A DNA stretch of 30,532 nucleotides from Flavobacteriales bacterium UBA5939 (GTDB taxonomy: Bacteria > Bacteroidota > Bacteroidia > Flavobacteriales > Schleiferiaceae): assembly GCA_002430755.1 (NCBI GenBank), contig DJCX01000008.1, forward strand, positions 1 through 30,532. The letters run 5' to 3'. Shown piece after piece: positions 25,151 through 30,532 of this stretch (positions are counted from its first letter, which is position 1; the number at the start of each line of letters is the position of its first letter). Under the pieces are notes generated by a model that saw only the letters and a list, made by a program, of their open reading frames with translations, made no database searches and was not told the origin of the DNA. A program made the position numbers and the translations under genes.

Positions 25151-25175
25151 AGAGGCCTTCTGTGGCCTCTTTTTT
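25151..25175 (+). terminator. Terminator-like hairpin between the PorV-like gene and greA
   Basis: AGAGGCC (25151-25157), loop TTCTGT, GGCCTCT (25164-25170) and a run of Ts to 25175. It is 31 bp after the PorV-like stop and 18 bp before the greA start. It can end the surface-protein operon, but it also lies downstream of the candidate greA promoter. Confidence 0.85.
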
Positions 25176-25193
25176 AGTCAAAACCTATTCGTT

Positions 25194-25670
25194 ATGTCAG
25201 CAGTAAGTTATTATACCGCAGAAGGACTTAAAAAGCTCAAGGAGGAACTGGAGCAGATGAAGACTATTGAGCGTCCAAAGATCTCACAGCAGATTGCAGA
25301 GGCTCGTGATAAAGGAGATTTGAGTGAGAACGCAGAGTACGATGCTGCAAAAGAGGCTCAAGGTCTACTCGAGATGAAGATTAGCAAGCTTGAGGATGTG
25401 CTCGCAAATGCCCGCATCTTAAGTGAAGAGAATATCGATCTAAGCAAAGTTGGAGTCTTGACGAAGGTAAAGATCAAGAACCTTGCGAACAGTGCAACCA
25501 TGGAGTACTCACTTGTCGCTGAGAAGGAGGCTGATATTCGCAAGAACAAGATCTCTGTAAGCAGTCCTATCGGAAAAGGTTTATTGGGTAAAAAAGTAGG
25601 GGAGACTGCAGAAATTCAAGTGCCTCGTGGGGTAATGAGTTTCGAAATCCTTGAAATCTCTATGGCCTAG
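25194..25670 (+). CDS. greA: Transcription elongation factor GreA
   Basis: GreA enters the RNA polymerase secondary channel and stimulates cleavage of backtracked RNA. The 158-aa protein is full length. The N-terminal coiled coil (residues about 8-75) carries the acidic tip GDLSENAEYDAAKE, with the Asp and Glu that coordinate Mg2+. The C-terminal FKBP-like domain includes TMEYSLVAEKEADIRKNKIS and SVSSPIGKGLLGKKVGE. The 5' leader contains a terminator-like hairpin (see 25151-25175). The HIT gene starts 4 bp after its stop, so the two are probably co-transcribed; greA-HIT adjacency recurs in Bacteroidota (from memory). Confidence 0.97.
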   Translation: MSAVSYYTAEGLKKLKEELEQMKTIERPKISQQIAEARDKGDLSENAEYDAAKEAQGLLEMKISKLEDVLANARILSEENIDLSKVGVLTKVKIKNLANSATMEYSLVAEKEADIRKNKISVSSPIGKGLLGKKVGETAEIQVPRGVMSFEILEISMA

Positions 25671-25674
25671 AACC

Positions 25675-26079
25675 ATGGCCAGCATCTTTACGAAAATCAT
25701 CAATGGGGAAATCCCATGTTACAAAGTGGCAGAAGACGATAAAAACATCGCCTTCCTCGACATCCGTCCTATAAAAAAGGGACATACATTGTGTGTGCCA
25801 AAGCTTGAGGTCGATGAGCTCTATGAGTTGCCGGCGGATGATTACCAAAGCCTCATGGCGTTTTCGCAGCGCGTTGCTCAGAGCTTGAAGCGCGTGGTGC
25901 CTTGTAAAAGAATAGGCTCCTTAGTCTTGGGTATGGAAGTGCCGCACGCACATTTACACCTTGTCCCTATAAATGCCGAACACGAATTGAGTTTTGCTAA
26001 TGCGCAATCCGGCATCCCTCAAGAGGAGATGATTGCACTCGCTCGTGCTATTTCAGACGATCTGGATTCTGTTGAATAA
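25675..26079 (+). CDS. HIT-family (histidine triad) nucleotide hydrolase/transferase
   Basis: HIT proteins hydrolyse or transfer nucleotidyl groups, for instance from adenosine phosphoramidates. I start at ATG 25675 (134 aa): MASIFTKIINGEIPCYKVAE. Motifs are NIAFLDIRPIKKGHTLCVPK and the triad PHAHLHLVPI at about residues 88-97 (H-x-H-x-H). The C-terminal part extends past the triad by about 37 residues. The last 32 bp overlap the 3' end of ruvC on the other strand. The physiological substrate is unknown. Confidence 0.94.
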   Translation: MASIFTKIINGEIPCYKVAEDDKNIAFLDIRPIKKGHTLCVPKLEVDELYELPADDYQSLMAFSQRVAQSLKRVVPCKRIGSLVLGMEVPHAHLHLVPINAEHELSFANAQSGIPQEEMIALARAISDDLDSVE

Positions 26080-26644
26080 AGGCCTCCCAGCTGCCGCCTT
26101 TCCCTTTTGCTTTTGGTCGCTTTCCGCCTGAACCGTGTTTAGGAGCTGGTATGCCGCTGGTCTGTGCATAATGACACACTGCTGCTGCGAGTGCATCCGA
26201 AGCATCTAAGTATTTGTGGTTCACACCAGGATACATACTCTGGAGCATTCCACTTACTTGTTCTTTACTAGCATTCCCGTTCCCCACAATACTTTGCTTA
26301 ATTAAGCGAGGACTGTATTCAAAAACCGGAATTTTCTTAGACAGTGCTGTAGCCATACAGACGCCTTGAGCACGGCCAAGTTTCAACATCGACTGTACAT
26401 TCTTGCCAAAGAACGGTGCTTCAAGAGCCATTTCATCTGGCTTGTAGAGTTCAACGACCTTGCTAAGCTCCTCAAAAATATGTGACAACCTTGTGTAATG
26501 ATCAAGCTTGGCGTTGAACTTCAAGACATCAAGCACTACGGGCTTGACGTTACCTTTTACAATATGAATAACACTGTAGCCCATAACTACAGTTCCGGGA
26601 TCGACTCCTAGAATGACTTTTTCTATAGCCGGAGATTCTCCCAT
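26048..26644 (-). CDS. ruvC: Crossover junction endodeoxyribonuclease RuvC
   Basis: RuvC resolves Holliday junctions with RuvAB. The 198-aa protein shows the acidic active site: D15 (VILGVDPGTVVMGY), E75 (EMALEAPFFGKN), D147 and D150 (KYLDASDALAAAVCH). A Lys/Gly-rich C-terminal extension (GSGGKRPKAKGKGGSWEAF) is longer than in E. coli RuvC. The start lies 1 bp from the nupC stop, so ruvC ends the etfB-etfA-DUF151-nupC operon. Its 3' end overlaps the HIT gene by 32 bp, convergently; no terminator is visible between them. Confidence 0.97.
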   Translation of the reverse strand: MGESPAIEKVILGVDPGTVVMGYSVIHIVKGNVKPVVLDVLKFNAKLDHYTRLSHIFEELSKVVELYKPDEMALEAPFFGKNVQSMLKLGRAQGVCMATALSKKIPVFEYSPRLIKQSIVGNGNASKEQVSGMLQSMYPGVNHKYLDASDALAAAVCHYAQTSGIPAPKHGSGGKRPKAKGKGGSWEAFIQQNPDRLK

Positions 26645-26645
26645 A

Positions 26646-27929
26646 TTAAATCATTAATCCAACAATAGCAGCTGTATAGAGAGAGGCAACAGTCCCAGCA
26701 ATAAGCGCCTTGATACTGAGTTCACTTAGGTCTTTACGTCTTGAAGGTGCAATAGTGCCAATTCCCCCAATCTGTATTCCAATACTGGCAATATTTGCGA
26801 ATCCACAAAGCATGTACGTACTCAGGGTAATTGAACGCTCCGAGGCAAAAAGTCCAGCATTTTTCATATCCGTCAAGGTAACGTAGGCGTAGAATTCGTT
26901 TAAGATGGTCTTTTCACCAAGTAATTGACCCACCAATAACAAATCCTGCGGCGGTACCCCAAGAATCCAAGCGATGGGACTTAGGAGAGCTCCCATGATA
27001 AATTGTAATGAGAATGAGTCGTAGCGTCCATCGGTGAATTCTGCAGTCCAAGCATTTAATCCGGTCCAAGAGCCAATACCCTCTACAAAGAGGTAGTTGA
27101 CCCCATATACTAGGGCAGTAAATACCAATAGCATTGCCCCAACATTCACAGCCAGTTTCACGCCTTCGGTAGTCCCGTTAGAAATGGCGTCTAGCGCATT
27201 CGAACCCATGTCTTGAGAACTAATCTCAGCGACTTCCTCGACAGCTTCAGTTTCAGGCAAAAGAATCTTTGCACTGATCAAAGCCGCCGGTGCCGAAAGA
27301 ACTGACGCGGTCAAAAGATGCTTTGCAAAAAACAATTGTCGTTCTGGATCATCTCCGCCCAAATAACCAATATAGGCAGCCAATACACCACCGGCAATGG
27401 TGGCCATACCTCCTGCCATCAAACTGAGTAATTCCGAACGGCTCATTTTTGCGATATATGGTTTTACTAGTAGGGGTGCTTCGGTTTGACCAATGAATAT
27501 ATTACCGGCAGCAGCGAGCGATTCTGCCCCTGAAAGACGAAGTGTCTTCTGCATGACCCAAGCCATCGCTTTTACCACTTTTTGCAGAATTCCATAGTAG
27601 TACAGCAAGGAAGTAACTGCTGAGAAGAAAATTACTGTAGGAAGTACTTGAAAGGCGAACAGATATCCGAAACTTGATGTATCTGTAATTAATGAACCAA
27701 AGAGGAACGTAGATCCTTCTCGGGTGAAGTCCAAAAGGGTAACTGCTGCTAAGCTAAATTTTTCAAAAGCCCAGCTAACGCCAGGTACTTTTAGCACCCC
27801 CAACGCTAAAATTATTTGCAGCCCTAAGCCTTTGACAACCATCCACCAGTTAATGGCTTTTTTATTGGAACTGAAAAGCCATAGTACGGCAGTGAGTACG
27901 GCAATTCCTAAAATACTTCTAAGGATCAT
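26646..27929 (-). CDS. NupC-type concentrative nucleoside transporter
   Basis: Cation-coupled inner-membrane importer of nucleosides. The 427-aa protein has about 10 or more hydrophobic segments. Family motifs: ILRSILGIAVLTAVLWLFSS and NWWMVVKGLGLQIILALGVL at the N-terminus, a gate domain with FAFQVLPTVIFFSAVTSLLYYYG (given in part), GNIFIGQTEAPLLVKPY (residues about 155-171, a nucleoside-contact motif), and MAGGMATIAGGVLAAYI; the C-terminal domain has GVPPQDLLLVGQLLGEKTI, NEFYAY and YMLCGFANIASIGIQIGG. The start overlaps the DUF151 stop by 4 bp (ATGA). It may supply thymidine for Tdk (5165). Confidence 0.95.
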   Translation of the reverse strand: MILRSILGIAVLTAVLWLFSSNKKAINWWMVVKGLGLQIILALGVLKVPGVSWAFEKFSLAAVTLLDFTREGSTFLFGSLITDTSSFGYLFAFQVLPTVIFFSAVTSLLYYYGILQKVVKAMAWVMQKTLRLSGAESLAAAGNIFIGQTEAPLLVKPYIAKMSRSELLSLMAGGMATIAGGVLAAYIGYLGGDDPERQLFFAKHLLTASVLSAPAALISAKILLPETEAVEEVAEISSQDMGSNALDAISNGTTEGVKLAVNVGAMLLVFTALVYGVNYLFVEGIGSWTGLNAWTAEFTDGRYDSFSLQFIMGALLSPIAWILGVPPQDLLLVGQLLGEKTILNEFYAYVTLTDMKNAGLFASERSITLSTYMLCGFANIASIGIQIGGIGTIAPSRRKDLSELSIKALIAGTVASLYTAAIVGLMI

Positions 27930-28513
27930 TTAAGCTTATCTAATTTGTCTCTGAGCCTAGCGGCCAACTCGTAATCTTCATTTTCAACAGCTTCTTCGAG
28001 CTGTTTTTCTAGCAGTGTAACACTATCTACTTCAGTTTCTGAAGCGCTGCCTTCTTCCGCGACATCTTCTTCAACGCCGTCGGCAACACGCTCCTCTTTC
28101 TCGGTAATACCGGCTTGTTCTAGAATGGAGGCTAAAACGTAAATAGGACAATCGACACGGACTGCTAGTGCTACTGCATCAGAGGGTCTCGAATCAAAAA
28201 TCAGCTGAGCACCGTGCTCATTTCTAGCATATATAGAGGCATAGAACACACCATTCACTAGACGATGAATCAATACTTTCTCAATCCGTGTACCCAACTC
28301 ATCCAGCATGTTTTGCCAGGTGTCGTGTGTCATGGGGCGCGGCGGTGCAATACTCTTTTCTAAGGCTACAGCGATGCTTTGCGCTTCGGCACCTCCGATA
28401 ACTACCGGAAGTTTTCGCGCATCGGGTCCTTTTTCCGCAAGGATGAGCGCATACGCACCCGATTTCCCTTGACTGTAGGAGAGTCCTTTAACCGTAATTT
28501 CGATTTCCTGCAT
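27926..28513 (-). CDS. DUF151 'bifunctional nuclease' family protein with C-terminal UVR motif
   Basis: Proteins of this family have been reported to have nuclease activity in plants, but the bacterial role is poorly known. Residues 1-130 are the DUF151 domain: KLPVVIGGAEAQSIAVALE (about 35-53), PRPMTHDTWQNML, VLIHRLVNGVFYASIY, and SRPSDAVALAVRVDCPIYV. An acidic linker (about 135-160) leads to a UVR-type motif, LEKQLEEAVENEDYELAARL followed by RDKLDKL at the C-terminus, as in UvrB/UvrC and McsA. The architecture recurs in Bacteroidota. The start overlaps the etfA stop by one base (TAATG), and its stop overlaps nupC by 4 bp, so translation coupling is likely. Confidence 0.92.
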   Translation of the reverse strand: MQEIEITVKGLSYSQGKSGAYALILAEKGPDARKLPVVIGGAEAQSIAVALEKSIAPPRPMTHDTWQNMLDELGTRIEKVLIHRLVNGVFYASIYARNEHGAQLIFDSRPSDAVALAVRVDCPIYVLASILEQAGITEKEERVADGVEEDVAEEGSASETEVDSVTLLEKQLEEAVENEDYELAARLRDKLDKLK

Positions 28514-29451
28514 TAGCTAGCGGCCTTGAAGGCGCGCAAAGCATTCACCAATTTGGGAACTACTTCGAATGCATCACCAACAATACCGTAGTCTGCAGCT
28601 TTGAAGAATGGAGCTTCAGGGTCTGTATTTACTACTACAATGGTCTTTGATGCACTCACACCCGCTAGGTGTTGAATCGCGCCAGAAATTCCGATTGCAA
28701 TATACAGATTAGGGTTGACTTGAATACCGGTTTGTCCAACGTGTTCGCTGTGTGGACGCCATCCAACATCGCTAACTGGTTTAGAACAGGCTGTTGCTGC
28801 ACCTAGCACCTCTGCAAGCTCTTCGATCATGCCCCAGTTTTCTGGGCCTTTTAGCCCGCGACCAGCGCTAACCACAGCTTCTGCCTCTGGCAACGCCACC
28901 TTCCCACTGGCAACCTCTGTGCCGACAACTTGGAGAAGTTCGGTAGAAGCGATCTCTTGCGACTCCATAACCCCTTCCCCGTTTGCATTTTCAAAACCAA
29001 TGCTGTTGGGTACAAATGAAATAATGGGAGAGGCTCCGCTGAGTTCAATGGTTTCAATCCCTTTGGATGAAAATGCGCCGCGCTTGACGTGCAAGGGTGA
29101 GGTGCCCAAAGGAAGACTAATGGTATTGGTACTCAATGCGGACTCTTTGATGGCTGCAAGTGCCGGAGCAACACTCCTTCCGAGTGATGTACCGGCAATG
29201 ACTACACCTAAAGCATCCGCGCTTAGGGCTTCAAGCTGTCCAGCGATTCCCATGGCGGTTTGGCCAAGACTAATTTGAATACAGTGATCTGCGCCGTAAC
29301 TAGCGAGTTCAGCAGCCGGTGCTTCTGAGCTGGTTACTGCAATGACCTTGGCGCCTATCATGGACGCCCAGTTTTTACCGTAACCTACGGCTTCGTAAGA
29401 GGCTTTCTTATACGCCCCATTCCAATCTTCAACAAATACTACAATCGACAT
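28513..29451 (-). CDS. etfA: Electron transfer flavoprotein subunit alpha
   Basis: EtfA binds FAD and, with EtfB, carries electrons from acyl-CoA dehydrogenases to ETF-quinone oxidoreductase. The 312-aa protein has the Rossmann-like N-terminal domain (MSIVVFVEDWNGAYKKASYE, VIAGTSLGRSVAPALAA) and the typical C-terminal FAD-binding domain: VVSAGRGLKGPENWGMIEEL, ATACSKPVSDVGWRPHSEHV, GQTGIQVNPNLYIAIGISGA, QHLAGVSASKTIVVVNTDPE and PFFKAADYGIVGDAFEVVP. It is 11 bp downstream of etfB and overlaps the DUF151 gene. A functional partner in the window is the acyl-CoA dehydrogenase at 14631. Confidence 0.97.
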   Translation of the reverse strand: MSIVVFVEDWNGAYKKASYEAVGYGKNWASMIGAKVIAVTSSEAPAAELASYGADHCIQISLGQTAMGIAGQLEALSADALGVVIAGTSLGRSVAPALAAIKESALSTNTISLPLGTSPLHVKRGAFSSKGIETIELSGASPIISFVPNSIGFENANGEGVMESQEIASTELLQVVGTEVASGKVALPEAEAVVSAGRGLKGPENWGMIEELAEVLGAATACSKPVSDVGWRPHSEHVGQTGIQVNPNLYIAIGISGAIQHLAGVSASKTIVVVNTDPEAPFFKAADYGIVGDAFEVVPKLVNALRAFKAAS

Positions 29452-29462
29452 CGTTTCAAATT

Positions 29463-30209
29463 TTAAATAGCTTTTGCTTCTTCATGAAGCAGGCGCACAA
29501 GTTCATCTACATTATCAGCATCCACCATTTTTACTTCGGCTTTACCTGCTGGTTTTTTAAAGGCCACAGCATAAGTAAGTCCTCCGTTTTCACTGGAGGC
29601 TACTACTTCAAGCGGTTTGGTTCTCGCGGACATGATGCCACGCATGTTAGGAATACGGAGGTCCTTCTCTTCCACTAAACCTTTTTTGCCACCAATAACC
29701 ATTGGTAATGTGGCTTCATAAGTTGCGTGTCCCCCGTCTATCTCAGAGGTTGCCGTTGCAGTGCTGTTTTGAATGGAAAGTCCAACACATGCATTGGCGA
29801 AGGGAAGGCGAAGCATTGCTGCAAGCATTGCAGGTACTTGTTGACCGTTGTAGTCTATACTTTCTTGACCGCAAATGATAACGTCGTAAGAATTTGCCTC
29901 GATGTGGTTCTTGAGTTCTTTGGCTACTGTGATAGCGTCCATAGGGGTGGCATCTATTCTTACCGCTTTATCTGCACCAATGGCGAGCGCTTTTCTAAGC
30001 GTTGGCTCGGTGGTGACCGGGCCGACATTGATTACGGTGATTGATCCGCCTTGTGCTTCTTTTAAGTGAAGCGCTTTGGTCAATCCAAACTCGTCGTATG
30101 GATTGATAACGAACTGAACCCCCGCAGGATCAAGTGACGTACCGTCTGCTGTGAAGTTGATCTTCGCAGTAGTGTCTGGCACGTGACTTATACAGACTAG
30201 TATGTTCAT
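29463..30209 (-). CDS. etfB: Electron transfer flavoprotein subunit beta
   Basis: EtfB is the partner of EtfA and carries an AMP. From ATG 30209 the 248-aa protein begins MNILVCISHVPDTTAKINF, the usual start; the open frame upstream of it is non-homologous. Motifs: FVINPYDEFGLTKALHLKE (about 35-53), ALAIGADKAVRI, VIICGQESIDYNGQQVPAML, and the ETF-beta signature region VEEKDLRIPNMRGIMSARTK (given in part). It is the first gene of the minus-strand operon, with a promoter candidate at 30230-30261 and a palindrome between the -33 and -7 boxes. Confidence 0.97.
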   Translation of the reverse strand: MNILVCISHVPDTTAKINFTADGTSLDPAGVQFVINPYDEFGLTKALHLKEAQGGSITVINVGPVTTEPTLRKALAIGADKAVRIDATPMDAITVAKELKNHIEANSYDVIICGQESIDYNGQQVPAMLAAMLRLPFANACVGLSIQNSTATATSEIDGGHATYEATLPMVIGGKKGLVEEKDLRIPNMRGIMSARTKPLEVVASSENGGLTYAVAFKKPAGKAEVKMVDADNVDELVRLLHEEAKAI

Positions 30210-30229
30210 AGTTGGGTTATGATTTGCCT

Positions 30230-30261
30230 CTAAATTACTATGCATGCATAATAAATCCAAA
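30230..30261 (-). promoter_or_regulatory. Candidate etfB promoter with embedded palindrome
   Basis: On the minus strand TTTG (30261-30258), a 20-bp spacer and TAATTTAG (30237-30230, one mismatch to TAnnTTTG) lie 21 bp before the etfB start. The 12-bp perfect palindrome TATGCATGCATA (30239-30250) fills most of the spacer and could be an operator. Confidence 0.5.
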
Positions 30262-30291
30262 GAAATTTGATGCAAAGACGCATTTTTATCA

Positions 30292-30312
30292 TTCGTTCAA
30301 ATTTCGAACGAA
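30292..30312. repeat. Inverted repeat in the etfB-pdhB divergent region
   Basis: TTCGTTC (30292-30298) and GAACGAA (30306-30312) are perfect 7-bp arms around a 7-nt spacer. There is no T-run, so it is not a terminator. Lying between two divergent promoters, it may bind a dimeric regulator. The rest of the 234-bp gap holds the two candidate promoters and nothing else I can support. Confidence 0.55.
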
Positions 30313-30386
30313 AGTGCTTGTTTGGCGTCAAAAATCGGCCCCACTTTTTGTGAACTCATTGAACTGCTAATGGGGAAGGAGAAAAA

Positions 30387-30418
30387 TCTGCTAATGTTGA
30401 CATTGCATCTTATATTTG
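30387..30418 (+). promoter_or_regulatory. Candidate pdhB promoter
   Basis: TATATTTG (30411-30418) matches the Bacteroidota -7 consensus exactly, 25 bp before the pdhB start. A weak -33 element, TCTG (30387-30390), lies 20 bp upstream. The predicted leader is about 20 nt. Confidence 0.6.
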
Positions 30419-30443
30419 CCGTCCTGACACATCAATTGAAACT

Positions 30444-30532
30444 ATGAAAACGATTCAGTTTAGAGAGGCCGTTTGTGAGGCCATGAGCGAGGAAATGCGC
30501 CGCGACGAAAACATCTACTTGATGGGTGAAGA
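30444..30532 (+). CDS. pdhB: Pyruvate dehydrogenase E1 component beta subunit, N-terminal fragment
   Basis: Only 29 complete codons are visible before the window ends. The start, MKTIQFREAVCEAMSEEMRR followed by DENIYLMGE, matches the well-conserved N-terminus of E1-beta subunits (transketolase-like, pyrimidine-binding domain) of the pyruvate dehydrogenase complex, in particular the Bacteroidota form. E1 oxidatively decarboxylates pyruvate and acetylates the E2 lipoyl domain. It is divergent from etfB; the neighbourhood recurs in Flavobacteriia (from memory). A related 2-oxo acid dehydrogenase E1-beta is the main alternative. Confidence 0.88.
   Translation, partial: MKTIQFREAVCEAMSEEMRRDENIYLMGE

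Noticed and set aside
1..30532. Search for tRNA, rRNA, CRISPR arrays, IS elements, integrases, attachment sites or toxin-antitoxin pairs
   Set aside because: None seen; the window has dense core and envelope genes with no clustered direct repeats or transposase-like proteins.

Overview
The window is about 30.5 kb of chromosome from a member of the Bacteroidota, most likely a marine Flavobacteriales-type organism. The evidence is a SusD-like lipoprotein, type IX secretion system (T9SS) sorting domains and a PorV/PorQ-family protein, a MurF-alanine racemase fusion, a DAHP synthase-chorismate mutase fusion, DUF4271 next to hemD, -7 promoter boxes of the form TAnnTTTG, and the lack of clear Shine-Dalgarno sites. 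I see no rRNA, tRNA, CRISPR array, insertion sequence or integrase. Coding density is very high and no gap exceeds 300 bp; the largest is the 234 bp between etfB and pdhB.

Layout. (1) 1-780: 3' part of a SusD-like nutrient-binding lipoprotein gene. (2) 787-5101, minus strand: an operon-like run of a conserved Bacteroidota protein of unknown function, rsmI, a DAHP synthase/chorismate mutase gene, and recJ. (3) 5165-9096, plus strand: tdk, the murF-alr fusion and an SPFH/band-7 protein, ended by a terminator. (4) 9128-14526, minus strand: T9SS-sorted surface protein, DUF4271 membrane protein, hemD, a strong terminator, rnpA, a CtpA-type S41 protease, and an O-antigen-ligase-like membrane protein. 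(5) 14631-16271: a glutaryl-CoA-dehydrogenase-like enzyme, convergent with a small Rieske-like lipoprotein. (6) 16362-25119, plus strand: three tightly spaced genes for a 1215-aa TonB-dependent receptor, a 1342-aa secreted protein with a T9SS-like C-terminus, and a PorV/PorQ-family beta-barrel. (7) 25194-26079: greA and a HIT-family hydrolase. (8) 26048-30209, minus strand: an operon-like run of etfB, etfA, a DUF151 nuclease-family protein, a NupC-type transporter and ruvC. (9) 30444-end: start of the pyruvate dehydrogenase E1 beta gene, divergent from etfB.

How the genes connect. ETF (etfBA) is the usual electron acceptor for acyl-CoA dehydrogenases such as the one at 14631-15806, and pdhB feeds acetyl-CoA to the same central metabolism. 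NupC and Tdk together could serve nucleoside uptake and thymidine salvage. MurF-Alr, the ligase-like protein and CtpA serve the envelope. The most intriguing part is region 6. A TonB-dependent receptor has no SusD partner but is followed directly by a very large secreted protein and its own PorV-like barrel, all with codon use suggesting strong expression. This looks like a dedicated surface complex of unknown substrate. Secondary points are a terminator-like hairpin between a good promoter and greA, a terminator whose T-run touches the rnpA start codon, and palindromes in the etfB/pdhB divergent promoter region.
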